Assembly: GCF_003581425.1 (NCBI RefSeq) | Contig: NZ_QXTG01000002.1 | Coordinates: forward strand, 992,001 to 1,056,000 | DNA from: Amnibacterium setariae | GTDB taxonomy: Bacteria; Actinomycetota; Actinomycetes; Actinomycetales; Microbacteriaceae | Length of the DNA: 64,000 nt | Direction: 5' to 3' | Position numbers and translations under genes: made by a program | Notes under the pieces: model-generated | Databases searched by the model: none | What the model was told of the DNA's origin: nothing | The model's input: the letters and a program-made list of their open reading frames with translations, nothing else | Shown: one piece after another, positions 28,309 through 37,612 of the stretch | How positions within the stretch are numbered: position 1 is the stretch's first letter | Layout of the letters: every line of letters begins with the position of its first letter

Positions 28309-30414
28309 GTGGCTGACACCCAGGCAGCGGAAGGCGGACCGGCGACGACGCGGTCGCGGAGCACCGGCGTGCGCTCGGCGCAGGCGCGGCGCACGTCGAA
28401 GAAGGCGGAGGCCTGGACCCCGGTCCTCGGCCGCATCCCGATCCTCGACCTCTCCCCCCAGCAGCCCGACGACCTCTGGCCGGCGAAGGCGTTCGACGGC
28501 GAGGTGGTGCCGTTCGGGGCGACGGTGTTCAAGGAGGGCCATGACGTCATCGGCGCCGGGCTCGTGCTCACCTCGCCGACCGGCCGCATCGTGCGCCGCC
28601 CGATGGTGCAGGTGAACCCGGGGCTCGGCCGGTGGGCCGCCTCCGCGAAGGTCGACGAGGTCGGCCCGTGGACGTGGCGGGTCGAGGCGTGGCTCGACGA
28701 CTGGGGCACCTGGCTGCACGACGCCGGCATCAAGATCCCCGCCGGGATCGACGTCGAGCTCATGTTCGAGGAGGGCGCGCGGCTGCTCGAGCGCGCCGCC
28801 GAGGAGGGCACGCGCGGCGAGGACGCGCCGGCGCTGTTTCGCGACACCGCGGGCGCGCTGCGCGACGCCGGGACGGACCCGCAGACGCGCTGGGGCATCG
28901 TCACCGAGGGCCGCGTCGCCGACACGATCGCGCTGGCGCCGATCGCGAGCCTGCTGACCCACGGCCCGGTCCGCACGCTGCGCGTCGAGCGCCTCCGCGC
29001 GGGCTACGGCGCCTGGTACGAGTTCTTCCCGCGCTCCGAGGGCGCGATCCGGCACGACGACGGGTCCTGGACCTCCGGCACCTTCCGCACGGCGGCGCTG
29101 CGGCTGCCCGCCGTCGCGGAGATGGGCTTCGACGTCGTCTACGTGCCCCCGGTGAACCCGATCGGCCGCACCAACCGGAAGGGCCCGAACAACACGCTCA
29201 CGGCGGGCCCGAACGACCCGGGCTCCCCCTACGGGATCGGGTCGGAGGCCGGCGGGCACGACGCGATCCACCCGGACCTCGGCACCGAGCAGGACTTCCT
29301 CGACTTCCTCGACGCGGCGAAGCGCCTGAACCTGGAGGTCGCGCTCGACATCGCCCTGCAGGCGTCGCCCGACCACCCGTGGGTGCAGGAGCACCCGGAG
29401 TTCTTCACGACGCTCGCCGACGGCTCCATCGCCTACGCCGAGAACCCGCCGAAGAAGTACCAGGACATCTACCCGCTGAACTTCGACAACGACCCCGAGG
29501 GGTCGTACGCGGAGATGCGCCGGGTCTTCCAGGTGTGGATCGACCGGGGCGTGCGGATCTTCCGGATCGACAACCCGCACACGAAGCCGCTCGCCTTCTG
29601 GGAGCGTCTGCTGCACGACGTGAACGCCGCGCACCCGGACGTGATCTTCCTCGCGGAAGCCTTCACGCGCCCGCCGATGATGCGCGGGCTCGCGAAGGTC
29701 GGGTTCCAGCAGAGCTACACCTACTTCACCTGGCGGAACACGAAGGAGGAGCTGACCGAGTACCTGGTCGAGCTCTCCCAGGAGACGGCCGACTACATGC
29801 GGCCGAACTTCTTCGTGAACACGCACGACATCCTCACGCCGTACCTCCAGTTCGGCGGCTGGGCGGCCTACAAGATCCGGGCCGCGCTCGCCGCGACCTC
29901 GGTGCCCGTCTGGGGCGTCTACTCGGGCTACGAGCTGGTCGAGAACGTCGCCCGGCCGGGGGCCGAGGAGAACATCGACAACGAGAAGTACGAGTACCGG
30001 CCGCGCGACTGGGCGAAGGCGGCGATGCTCGGCACGACGCTCGCGCCCTACATCGCGCGGCTCAACGGCATCCGCCGCAGCCACCCGGCGCTCGGGCAGC
30101 TGCGGAACATCCACTTCCACTGGACCGAGTCGGACGCGGTGATCGCGTACTCGAAGCACCTCGACGCCGAGTTCACCGGCACGGGGCGCCCGGACACGAT
30201 CATCGTCGTCGCGAACCTCGACCCGCACGGCGTCCGCGAGACGGTCGTCCACCTCGACCCGACGGCGTTCGGGCGGCTCCCGGGCGACTCGTTCGTCGTC
30301 CGCGACCTGATCACCGGCGCCCGCTGGCAGTGGGGCGCCGACGACTACGTCCGCCTCGATCCGTTCACCGAACCCGTCCACGTCCTCGTCGTCGAGGACG
30401 ACCAGGACCACTGA
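28309..30414 (+). CDS. glgE: Alpha-1,4-glucan:maltose-1-phosphate maltosyltransferase
   Basis: A 701-residue GH13_3 enzyme. After a basic N-terminal tail come WTPVLGRIPILDLSPQ, a long helical insertion typical of GlgE, and the barrel with GRTNRKGPNNTL, VRIFRIDNPHTKP (nucleophile Asp), VIFLAEAFTRPPMM (acid/base Glu) and FFVNTHDILTPYLQ. It extends alpha-glucan using maltose-1-phosphate. The maltokinase and trehalose synthase that usually feed it are not in this window. The start GTG is set by the leaderless promoter; an upstream in-frame ATG at 28231 would put that promoter inside the gene. Confidence 0.93.
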   Translation: MADTQAAEGGPATTRSRSTGVRSAQARRTSKKAEAWTPVLGRIPILDLSPQQPDDLWPAKAFDGEVVPFGATVFKEGHDVIGAGLVLTSPTGRIVRRPMVQVNPGLGRWAASAKVDEVGPWTWRVEAWLDDWGTWLHDAGIKIPAGIDVELMFEEGARLLERAAEEGTRGEDAPALFRDTAGALRDAGTDPQTRWGIVTEGRVADTIALAPIASLLTHGPVRTLRVERLRAGYGAWYEFFPRSEGAIRHDDGSWTSGTFRTAALRLPAVAEMGFDVVYVPPVNPIGRTNRKGPNNTLTAGPNDPGSPYGIGSEAGGHDAIHPDLGTEQDFLDFLDAAKRLNLEVALDIALQASPDHPWVQEHPEFFTTLADGSIAYAENPPKKYQDIYPLNFDNDPEGSYAEMRRVFQVWIDRGVRIFRIDNPHTKPLAFWERLLHDVNAAHPDVIFLAEAFTRPPMMRGLAKVGFQQSYTYFTWRNTKEELTEYLVELSQETADYMRPNFFVNTHDILTPYLQFGGWAAYKIRAALAATSVPVWGVYSGYELVENVARPGAEENIDNEKYEYRPRDWAKAAMLGTTLAPYIARLNGIRRSHPALGQLRNIHFHWTESDAVIAYSKHLDAEFTGTGRPDTIIVVANLDPHGVRETVVHLDPTAFGRLPGDSFVVRDLITGARWQWGADDYVRLDPFTEPVHVLVVEDDQDH

Positions 30415-30465
30415 TCGTCCTCGCCGTCCTGGACGCCTGTCCTGACGGCCACCCGGGAGGCCACC

Positions 30466-32700
30466 ATGCCGAAGAAGACCGACGTCGCCGCCGATCTCAC
30501 GACCACCGACGCGCCCGCCGACGCGGGCCCCATCGCGCCGATCCCCGCGGACGACGAGCTCGCGCGGCTCGCGGACGGGACGCACTCCGGGCCGCACGCC
30601 GTGCTCGGGCAGCACCCGATCGAGGGCACGGAGGCCGTCGTGATCCGCGCGCTGCGCCCGCTCGCCGTGCAGGTGGTGGCCGTGCTCGAGAACGGCGCGC
30701 GCATCGAGCTCGGGCACGTCGGCTCGGGCGTGTGGCAGGGTGTCTCCGTCGCCGGCTTCCAGGACTACGTCCTCGAGACGACCTACGAGGGCGACGCGGT
30801 CTGGACCGCGGACGACCCCTACCGGTTCCTGCCGAGCGTCGGCGAGGTCGACCTGTTCCTCTTCGGCGAGGGCCGCCACGAGCGCCTCTGGGAGATGCTC
30901 GGCGCGCACCACCGCGAGCTGCAGGGCGTGTGGGGCACCTCGTTCTCGGTCTGGGCGCCGCACGCGCAGGCCGTGCGCGTCGTCGGCGACTTCAACTCGT
31001 GGGACGGCCGGCTGTACCCGATGCGCCGACTCGACGAGACCGGCGTCTGGGAGCTGTTCATCCCGGCGCTCGACCCGTACAACGCCTACAAGTTCGAGAT
31101 CCTCACCCGGGCCGGCGAGTGGATCGAGAAGGCCGACCCGATGGCCCGCCACGCGGAGCGCCCGCCCGCCACGGCGAGCGTCGTCACGGAGAGCTCGTAC
31201 CGCTGGAGCGACTCCGCCTGGATGAGCGCGCGCGCCGCCTCGAACCCGGTCGAGCAGCCGATCAGCGTCTACGAGATGCACTTCGGCTCGTGGCGGAAGG
31301 ACCTCGGCTACCGGGAGGCGGCCGACCAGCTGATCGACTACCTGCACGAGACGGGCTACACCCACGTCGAGTTCCTGCCGCTCGCGGAGCACCCGTACGA
31401 GCCCTCCTGGGGCTACCAGGTCACCGGCTACTACGCGCCCACCTCCCGCTTCGGGCACCCCGACGACCTGAAGTACCTGATCGACCGCCTGCACCAGGCG
31501 CGCATCGGCGTCTACATGGACTGGGTGCCGGGGCACTTCCCGAAGGACGCGTTCGCGCTCGCGAAGTTCGACGGGGAGCCGCTGTACGAGCACAGCGACC
31601 CGCGGCTCGGCGAGCACATGGACTGGGGCACGCTGATCCCGAACTTCGGCGACAGCCAGGTGCGGAACTTCCTCGTCGCCAACGCCCTGTACTGGCTGGA
31701 CGAGTTCCACGTCGACGGCCTCCGCGTCGACGCGGTCGCGTCGATGCTCTACCTCGACTACTCCCGCAACGAGGGCGAGTGGGTGCCGAACAGGTACGGC
31801 GGCCGCGAGAACCTCGAGGCGATCGGGTTCCTGCAGGAGACCACCGCGACCGCGTACAAGCTGCACCCCGGCATCGTGATGATGGCGGAGGAGTCGACGA
31901 GCTGGGGCGGCGTCACGCACCCCACCTCGGGCGGCGGCCTCGGGTTCGGCCTGAAGTGGAACATGGGCTGGATGAACGACTCGCTGCGGTACGTCGCGAA
32001 CGACCCGATGTGGCGCAGCTACCACCAGAACGAGCTGACCTTCTCGTTCGTCTACGCGTTCAGCGAGAACTTCATCCTGCCGATCAGCCACGACGAGGTC
32101 GTGCACGGCAAGGGCTCCCTCATCGGCAAGATGCCGGGCGACCCGTGGCAGCAGATCGCGAACGTCCGCGCGTACCTCGCGTTCCAGTGGGCCCACCCCG
32201 GCAAGCAGCTGCTGTTCATGGGCCAGGAGTTCGGCCAGCGCAGCGAGTGGAGCGAGGAGCGCGGCCTCGACTGGTGGATGCTCGACCAGCCCGCCCACCG
32301 TGCCCTGCTCGGCTACGTCGGCCAGCTGAACCGGGTCTACCGCGAGAACGCGCCGTTCTGGCAGCAGGACGTCTCCGCGGCCGGGTTCAGCTGGATCGAC
32401 GGCTCGGACGCGGGCAACAGCGTCGTCGCCTTCCTCCGCTGGGACCGCGACGGCAACCCGATCGCCTGCGTCTTCAACTTCTCCGGCCGCCCGATCGGCG
32501 ACTACCGCATCGGGCTGCCGTTCGCCGGCACCTGGGAGGAGCTGCTGAACAGCGACGCGGAGGAGTTCGGCGGGTCCGGCGTGGGCAACTACGGCTCCGT
32601 GGTGGCCGAGGCGGAGCCGTCGCACGGCCAGCCCGCGTCGGTCGTGCTGACCCTCCCGCCGCTCGGCGCCCTCTTCCTGCGCCCCCGCGCCCGGAAGTAG
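30466..32700 (+). CDS. glgB: 1,4-alpha-glucan branching enzyme
   Basis: A 744-residue GlgB with two N-terminal beta domains (DGTHSGPHAVLGQHP near 38-52, then CBM48 with FSVWAPHAQAVRVVGDFNSW near 162-181) and the catalytic barrel: DGLRVDAVASMLYLDY (nucleophile Asp near 420), VMMAEESTSWGGVT (Glu near 473) and ISHDEVVHGKGS near 541. It makes alpha-1,6 branches in the glucan made by GlgE. The ATG has GGGAGG upstream and lies 51 bases after glgE, so they form an operon. A hairpin follows the stop. Confidence 0.96.
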   Translation: MPKKTDVAADLTTTDAPADAGPIAPIPADDELARLADGTHSGPHAVLGQHPIEGTEAVVIRALRPLAVQVVAVLENGARIELGHVGSGVWQGVSVAGFQDYVLETTYEGDAVWTADDPYRFLPSVGEVDLFLFGEGRHERLWEMLGAHHRELQGVWGTSFSVWAPHAQAVRVVGDFNSWDGRLYPMRRLDETGVWELFIPALDPYNAYKFEILTRAGEWIEKADPMARHAERPPATASVVTESSYRWSDSAWMSARAASNPVEQPISVYEMHFGSWRKDLGYREAADQLIDYLHETGYTHVEFLPLAEHPYEPSWGYQVTGYYAPTSRFGHPDDLKYLIDRLHQARIGVYMDWVPGHFPKDAFALAKFDGEPLYEHSDPRLGEHMDWGTLIPNFGDSQVRNFLVANALYWLDEFHVDGLRVDAVASMLYLDYSRNEGEWVPNRYGGRENLEAIGFLQETTATAYKLHPGIVMMAEESTSWGGVTHPTSGGGLGFGLKWNMGWMNDSLRYVANDPMWRSYHQNELTFSFVYAFSENFILPISHDEVVHGKGSLIGKMPGDPWQQIANVRAYLAFQWAHPGKQLLFMGQEFGQRSEWSEERGLDWWMLDQPAHRALLGYVGQLNRVYRENAPFWQQDVSAAGFSWIDGSDAGNSVVAFLRWDRDGNPIACVFNFSGRPIGDYRIGLPFAGTWEELLNSDAEEFGGSGVGNYGSVVAEAEPSHGQPASVVLTLPPLGALFLRPRARK

Positions 32701-32718
32701 CGCCCCGCGCGCTCCCCC

Positions 32719-32755
32719 GAGCCTCGAGACCGCCGTCGCGGAGGTCTCGAGGCTC
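32719..32755. terminator. Hairpin downstream of glgB
   Basis: GAGCCTCGAGACC (32719-32731) and GGTCTCGAGGCTC (32743-32755) form a perfect 13-bp stem with an 11-base loop. The arm contains GCCTCGAGACC, which also occurs three times in the tandem repeat near 40.2 kb. Confidence 0.65.
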
Positions 32756-32783
32756 GCGCGCGCTCGCCCCGCGCCCGACGGTG

Positions 32784-32807
32784 CGGAACCCCGGGACCGG
32801 GGTTCCG
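32784..32807. repeat. Second hairpin in the glgB-sugar transferase gap
   Basis: CGGAACCCC (32784-32792) and GGGGTTCCG (32799-32807) form a 9-bp stem with a 6-base loop. The 321-base gap 32701-33021 holds this, the glgB hairpin and a candidate promoter; no gene is seen. Confidence 0.55.
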
Positions 32808-32852
32808 TGCACGGCTCCCCCGAAGTGGGGTCCGCAGAAATGGGGACACCGC

Positions 32853-32882
32853 TTGTCCGCACAGCGGCACCGGTAATAGCGT
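32853..32882 (+). promoter_or_regulatory. Candidate promoter for sugar transferase
   Basis: TTGTCC (32853-32858) and TAGCGT (32877-32882) are 18 bases apart, a plausible -35/-10 pair. The leader would be about 130 bases, longer than elsewhere in this window. Confidence 0.4.
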
Positions 32883-33021
32883 CTGATCACCCCCGAGCGG
32901 CGGTCCCCGTTCCCCAGACGAGGAGCCGCCCAGCCCCGAAGCGGAGGCGTCCCCACGCCCCCGCCCCGGACCGACGTGCGCCCGAAACGCCGCCGGCCCC
33001 GGTCCGATCACCCGAAGGACC

Positions 33022-34485
33022 ATGACCGCCTCCCCCATCACCCTCCCCGCGACCCCCGCGCGGACCGCGACCGGCCGACGCTGGTCGCAGCGCCTCGCGA
33101 TGCGGCTCGCCGCCACCGACGCCCTCGTCGTCGCGCTCACCGTCCTCGTGGCGCACCTCGCGGCGTTCGGCGCCGCCGGTCGCGCCGCGACGACGAGCCG
33201 GTACGCCGCCGACCTCCCGTACGCCGTGATCTCGCTCGGCCTCGCCGTGCTGTGGCTGACCGCCCTGTGGGTGGTCGACTCGCGCGACGAGGACGAGATC
33301 GGCACCGGCACGACCGAGTACCGCCGCGTCATCCGCGCCGGCGTCGCGACGCTCGTCATCACGATCGTCGTCGGCTTCTTCCTCGGCATCGACCTCTCCC
33401 GCGTCTGGGCGAGCGCCGTCGTGCCCGCGGGCACCGCCCTGCTGCTCGCCGGGCGCTGGGGCTGGCGCCGCCACCTCATGCGCCGCCGGGCGCTCGGCCT
33501 CGACTCGCACCGCGTGGTCCTGCTCGGCTCGACCTCCACGGTCGTCAGCACGGCGCTCGACCTCGCCCGCCAGCCGGGCCACGGCTACCGCGTCGTCGGC
33601 GTCGCGCTGACCGACGGCCCGTCCGAGGGCACGGTCGCCGACCTCCGCATCGTCGGCGCGGTCGACGACGTGCCGAACGCGCTCCGCGCGCTGGAGGCCG
33701 ACACCGTGATCGCCACGAGCAGCGAGCACCTCTCCGCCGAGCGCCTCCGCGACCTGGCCTGGCACCTCGACCCGCAGCAGCACCACCTCGTCGTCGCGCC
33801 GAGCATCACCGACGTCGGCGGGTCGCGCATCCACCTCCGCCCGGTCGCCGGCCTGCCCCTCATCCACGTCGAGACGCCGCACCAGGCGGGCCTGGGCCGC
33901 GCCATGAAGCGGGTGTTCGACGTCGTGGTCGCGTCGATCGCGCTCGTGATCCTGGCGCCCGTGCTGCTGGTCGTCTCGGTGCTCGTCCACCGCGACAGCC
34001 CCGGCGGGGTGCTGTACCGGCAGGAGCGCATCGGCCGCGACGGCGAGCCGTTCTCGATCCTGAAGTTCCGGTCGATGACCGCGGACGCGGACGTCCGCCG
34101 TACGGAGCTGACCGCGGGCCTCGGCAAGGGCCTGTTCAAGATGGCGGACGACCCGCGCATCACCCGCGTCGGCCGCGTCCTGCGCCGCTACTCCCTCGAC
34201 GAGCTGCCGCAGCTCATCAACGTGCTGCGCGGCGAGATGAGCCTCGTCGGCCCGCGCCCGGCGCTGCCCTCGGAGGTGTCGGAGTACGACCGCCGCGAGC
34301 TGCGCCGCCTGGCGGTCACGCCCGGGCTCTCCGGCCTCTGGCAGGTGAGCGGCCGCTCGGACCTGGAGTGGGCCGACGGCATCCGCCTCGACCTCTACTA
34401 CGTCGAGAACTGGTCGATGACGCAGGACCTGCAGATCCTCTGGCGCACGGCCCGCGCGGTCGTCACCTCCTCCGGCGCCTACTGA
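33022..34485 (+). CDS. Undecaprenyl-phosphate sugar-phosphotransferase (polyprenyl glycosylphosphotransferase)
   Basis: A 487-residue membrane enzyme of the WbaP/WcaJ type. The N-terminal half has four predicted membrane segments and a Rossmann-like CoA-binding-like domain (HRVVLLGSTSTVVSTALDL near 160). The C-terminal bacterial sugar transferase domain starts with KRVFDVVVASIALVILAPVL near 295, then GGVLYRQERIGRDGEPFSILKFRSM, RRYSLDELPQLINVLRGEMS, VGPRPALP and TPGLSGLWQVSGRS. It transfers a hexose-1-phosphate to undecaprenyl phosphate, the first step of an exopolysaccharide or cell-wall glycan. No glycosyltransferases are adjacent, so the pathway is unknown. Confidence 0.92.
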   Translation: MTASPITLPATPARTATGRRWSQRLAMRLAATDALVVALTVLVAHLAAFGAAGRAATTSRYAADLPYAVISLGLAVLWLTALWVVDSRDEDEIGTGTTEYRRVIRAGVATLVITIVVGFFLGIDLSRVWASAVVPAGTALLLAGRWGWRRHLMRRRALGLDSHRVVLLGSTSTVVSTALDLARQPGHGYRVVGVALTDGPSEGTVADLRIVGAVDDVPNALRALEADTVIATSSEHLSAERLRDLAWHLDPQQHHLVVAPSITDVGGSRIHLRPVAGLPLIHVETPHQAGLGRAMKRVFDVVVASIALVILAPVLLVVSVLVHRDSPGGVLYRQERIGRDGEPFSILKFRSMTADADVRRTELTAGLGKGLFKMADDPRITRVGRVLRRYSLDELPQLINVLRGEMSLVGPRPALPSEVSEYDRRELRRLAVTPGLSGLWQVSGRSDLEWADGIRLDLYYVENWSMTQDLQILWRTARAVVTSSGAY

Positions 34486-34516
34486 CGGGTCGGCGACGAC
34501 CCGGGGTCGCCCGTGC

Positions 34517-34579
34517 AGGCCGATGTCGGCGATGCAGGCCGGATCGGCCGGATCCGGCCTGCAGGAGCGACATCGGCCT
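34517..34579. repeat. Nested 12 + 12 bp palindrome between convergent genes
   Basis: Outer arms AGGCCGATGTCG (34517-34528) and CGACATCGGCCT (34568-34579) are perfect, as are inner arms GCAGGCCGGATC (34534-34545) and GATCCGGCCTGC (34551-34562). The loop is five bases and there is a 5+5 internal loop. It lies between the ends of two convergent genes, a position suited to bidirectional termination. Confidence 0.8.
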
Positions 34580-34665
34580 CCAAGCCCGACCCCTGTCGGA
34601 CCCACGACGCCGGACCACTCGAACCACCCGCCCGCCGACGCGCGGATCGCCCGTCCCGCGCCGCC

Positions 34666-35640
34666 TCAGTACAGCAGCGTCGCGAGCCGCCGGCGGGCCG
34701 CGACGACGCGCGGGTCGTCCGTGCCGGTGAGGTTGAAGTAGTCGAGCAGGCGCGTGCGGATCGCGGTGCGGTCGTCGCCGGAGGCGGTGGCGAAGGCGTC
34801 GAGCAGCCGGTCGAACGCGTCCTCGACATGGCCGCCGGCGACGTCGAGGTCCGCCACGGCGAGGGCGGCCGCGACGTCCTTCGGGTCGTCCGCCGCCGCG
34901 GTGCGGGCCTCGGCCGGCACGGTGCGGAGGCGGTCGAGCAGCTCGACCTGGGCGAGCGCGGCGGGGGCCGCGGCGTCCCGCGGGTCCTGGGCGATCGCGG
35001 TGCGGAACAGGCGCGCGGCCTCCGCGTAGTCCTGCCGATCGATGGCCGCGTAGGCCTCCTGGTGCAGCGGCGGGAGCGGCTCGGGCTCCGGCTCCGCCGC
35101 GGGAGCGCCCTCCTGGTCGGCGCCGGCGACGCCGGGCACCGTGCCGGTCACGCCGTTCTGCGCGGCCAGCTCGAGCACCTGGTCGAACAGCGGCCCCATG
35201 CGCTCCTCCGGCAGCACGCCCGCGAACAGCGGGACGGGGCTGCCGGCGACCACGGCGACCACCGTGGGGATCGACTGGGCCTGGAACGCCTGGGCGATCT
35301 GCGGGCTCGCGTCCGCGTCGACGATCGCGAGGAGGAGCCGACCCGCGGCCGACTCGACCACGCGGCGCAGCGAGACGGCGAGGTCCTGCGACGGCGTGCT
35401 CCACGTCGCGACCAGCGCCACGACGACCGGGACGGTGCGCGACAGCTCGACGAGCTGCGGGAACTCGGCGTCGCCGACCTCGACGACCACGTCCGACGGC
35501 GGCGCCTGCTGGCCGTCGGGGGCCGGACCGCGCGCGGACTGCGCCGCCTGCTGGTTCTGCCGGGCGACGAGCGGGGAGAGGTCGATCGCCCCTCGGAGCC
35601 CGCCGGGGGGCGGGGCTGGAACAGCGGCCACGGTCCTCAC
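34666..35640 (-). CDS. YbbN/CnoX-like thioredoxin-TPR co-chaperone
   Basis: A 324-residue cytoplasmic protein. Residues about 45-160 are a thioredoxin fold (VVVEVGDAEFPQLVELS, VDADASPQIAQAFQAQSIPTVVAV), where the CxxC site is replaced by STPS in ATWSTPSQ, so it cannot be a dithiol reductase. Residues about 185-324 are TPR-like helices. This is the architecture of YbbN, a holdase co-chaperone linked to GroEL and DnaK. The GTG start overlaps the stop of the upstream membrane protein by GTGA. Confidence 0.85.
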   Translation of the reverse strand: MRTVAAVPAPPPGGLRGAIDLSPLVARQNQQAAQSARGPAPDGQQAPPSDVVVEVGDAEFPQLVELSRTVPVVVALVATWSTPSQDLAVSLRRVVESAAGRLLLAIVDADASPQIAQAFQAQSIPTVVAVVAGSPVPLFAGVLPEERMGPLFDQVLELAAQNGVTGTVPGVAGADQEGAPAAEPEPEPLPPLHQEAYAAIDRQDYAEAARLFRTAIAQDPRDAAAPAALAQVELLDRLRTVPAEARTAAADDPKDVAAALAVADLDVAGGHVEDAFDRLLDAFATASGDDRTAIRTRLLDYFNLTGTDDPRVVAARRRLATLLY

Positions 35641-37370
35641 AACTCCTTCGCGGAAACCAGCCCCTGATCGTAGCCGAGCAGCGTCACCGGCTCCTTCGAG
35701 CCGGCGGAGGGCACCGAGAAGAGCAGCTGGTACCCGTACACGGAGCGGATGCCCTTCCCGGTCGAGTCCGTCTTCGACAGGATCTTCGTCCCGCCGCTCG
35801 GGCGGACCGTGACGCCGCTGCGCTTCGGCTTGACCGTCCACTGCTCGTCGAGCTGCACGGCCACGAGGGCGCCCGCGCCCGCGGTGGTCAGGGCGACGAC
35901 CGACTGCGGATCCGAGGGCAGGTCCTTGAAGGTGATCCCGGCGGTCGAGCCGAGCTTCTTCGCGATGGCCTTCTTCGCCTTCTCGCCGACCGCGCCGAGC
36001 AGCGGGTCGTCCGTCGTCGCGAAGGCCTTCGCGGCGTCGGCCTGCGCGTCCTGCAGCACCGCGCCGTACTCCCCCGCCAGCTCGGCCGGCTCGACCGCCA
36101 GCACGGGCGTCGTCGGCACGAGGCGCTTCGCGCCCTCGAGCGCGGAGGGGAGGCTGAGCGCCTTCTTGCTGTTCACGAGGGCCATCGAGTACTGCACCTT
36201 GTAGTCGGCGCGGGGATCCTGCTGCACGAGCGCGAGGGCGACGGGGGCGATCTTCTTCGACTTCGTGTCCGCGACCGTCACGAACAGCGTGCGGGGCCAG
36301 GTCGCGGTCGCCTCGGGGAGGATCAGCTTCAGGTCCGCGCGCTTCGTCGGCGCGAGGGCGGGCGGGAGCGCCGCCTTCTTGTCCTTCTTCCGGATCTTGT
36401 ACGCCGCGGTGCGGAGGGCCAGCGCGGGGCCGGTGAACCGCTCCGCGAGCGCCTCGGCGTCGCGGTCGGCGTCCGCGGCGGCCTCGACGGCCGTCACGCG
36501 CTGCACGATGCGCGTCGCCTGCGCCTCCGTCATGGAGGCGGCGGGCGCGGCCGCCGCGGTCGCGGGGCCGGCGGCCGGGGCGAGCAGCGCGGCGACGACC
36601 GCCGCCGCGAGCCCGCCGCCGCCGAGCGCCACCCGGCTGCGGACGCTGCGGCGCCCGCGGCCCGGCACCGGCGCCGCGGAGGCGGGGCGCTGCGGGCGGT
36701 ACTTCGGCGGCTGGGGACGCCGCGGCATCTTGGCCGGCGGCTTGCGGCGCGGGCCGCGCGACCGGCGCACGTGGATGAGCGCCCAGAGGTAGAGGAGCAG
36801 CCCGACGACGGCGAGCGCGCCGCCGGCGACGATCAGCGGCACGGCGAGCGGCGTCGCGGTGCGCATCGGCCAGGTGAGGCGGACGTCGGAGGGGGCGGCG
36901 GAGGCGCCGTCCGCGGCGACGAGCACGGACATGTTCGCCGGCACGTTCACCGTCCAGCCGAGGTCGCCCTGCGCGCGGCGCTGGTCCACCCAGAGGTCGG
37001 AGCCGTCCGGGTCGGGGGTGCCGCCGCGCAGGCCGCCGACGACGGGGGCCGTGCGCACGGCGGGCTTCTGCATCGCGCCGGCGTCGTCGACGCGCAGCTC
37101 GGCGTAGCGCTGGCCGGACAGCCACGCGGTGACGTCGCCCGTGCGGCCGTACGCCGCGAACGCGACCTTCGAGCCCGCGAGCCGGAGGCGCTGCTGGCCT
37201 TCGTGCGACCGCAGCACCGACCCGGGCACGACGACGTAGTGCACGCCGGAGGGGACGTCCGCGCTGACGCTGACGTGGTCGGCGGGCTTCAGCACGGTGC
37301 GCTGGGCGACGCCGGCGGCGACGAGCACTCCGGCGATGAGCAGGGTGACCAGCGCGATCGCGAAGCGCAC
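35637..37370 (-). CDS. Conserved actinobacterial membrane protein of unknown function
   Basis: A 577-residue protein with an N-terminal hydrophobic segment (residues 1-22), an extracellular-type beta-rich part, a second membrane span near 175-197 (VPLIVAGGALAVVGLLLYLW), a basic proline-rich cytoplasmic loop (KKPPAKMPRR-type), a third span near 245-267 and a long C-terminal exported domain rich in Ala, Lys and Val. I recognise it as a conserved hypothetical of high-GC Gram-positives (possibly DUF8094), without known function. It is coupled by GTGA to the YbbN-like gene, suggesting joint expression. Confidence 0.7.
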   Translation of the reverse strand: MRFAIALVTLLIAGVLVAAGVAQRTVLKPADHVSVSADVPSGVHYVVVPGSVLRSHEGQQRLRLAGSKVAFAAYGRTGDVTAWLSGQRYAELRVDDAGAMQKPAVRTAPVVGGLRGGTPDPDGSDLWVDQRRAQGDLGWTVNVPANMSVLVAADGASAAPSDVRLTWPMRTATPLAVPLIVAGGALAVVGLLLYLWALIHVRRSRGPRRKPPAKMPRRPQPPKYRPQRPASAAPVPGRGRRSVRSRVALGGGGLAAAVVAALLAPAAGPATAAAAPAASMTEAQATRIVQRVTAVEAAADADRDAEALAERFTGPALALRTAAYKIRKKDKKAALPPALAPTKRADLKLILPEATATWPRTLFVTVADTKSKKIAPVALALVQQDPRADYKVQYSMALVNSKKALSLPSALEGAKRLVPTTPVLAVEPAELAGEYGAVLQDAQADAAKAFATTDDPLLGAVGEKAKKAIAKKLGSTAGITFKDLPSDPQSVVALTTAGAGALVAVQLDEQWTVKPKRSGVTVRPSGGTKILSKTDSTGKGIRSVYGYQLLFSVPSAGSKEPVTLLGYDQGLVSAKEL

Positions 37371-37545
37371 ACCGTCTCCTCTCGTCCGGCGGGATCGGCG
37401 AAGTCGGCGACAGGTCGCGCCCGTGGCGTCGACCGGCCTCGGAGCGGCGTGTCCCGCGATGCGCGGCCCCCAGAACGCGGGTCAGCATAACCGGCGGCCC
37501 CCGCGGGGCGACGCATGTCGGCGGGCGCGCCGGAAGCGCCGGACC

Positions 37546-37551
37546 TACACT
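37546..37551 (+). promoter_or_regulatory. Candidate -10 for DivIVA-type gene
   Basis: TACACT about 60 bases before the GTG at 37613; the leader contains GAGGAG near the start codon. It lies in the 242-base divergent gap between two promoter-facing genes. Confidence 0.35.
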
Positions 37552-37612
37552 CGTCCACACCGTGCGGCGCTGCCGTCCGCGCGACGAACCCACTGCTGAC
37601 GAGGAGCGACAC

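Noticed and set aside
28213-32862. Minus-strand open frame of about 1550 codons opposite glgE-glgB
   Set aside because: The plus strand has two complete, motif-bearing enzymes. The opposite frame is valine, arginine and aspartate rich without recognisable domains.
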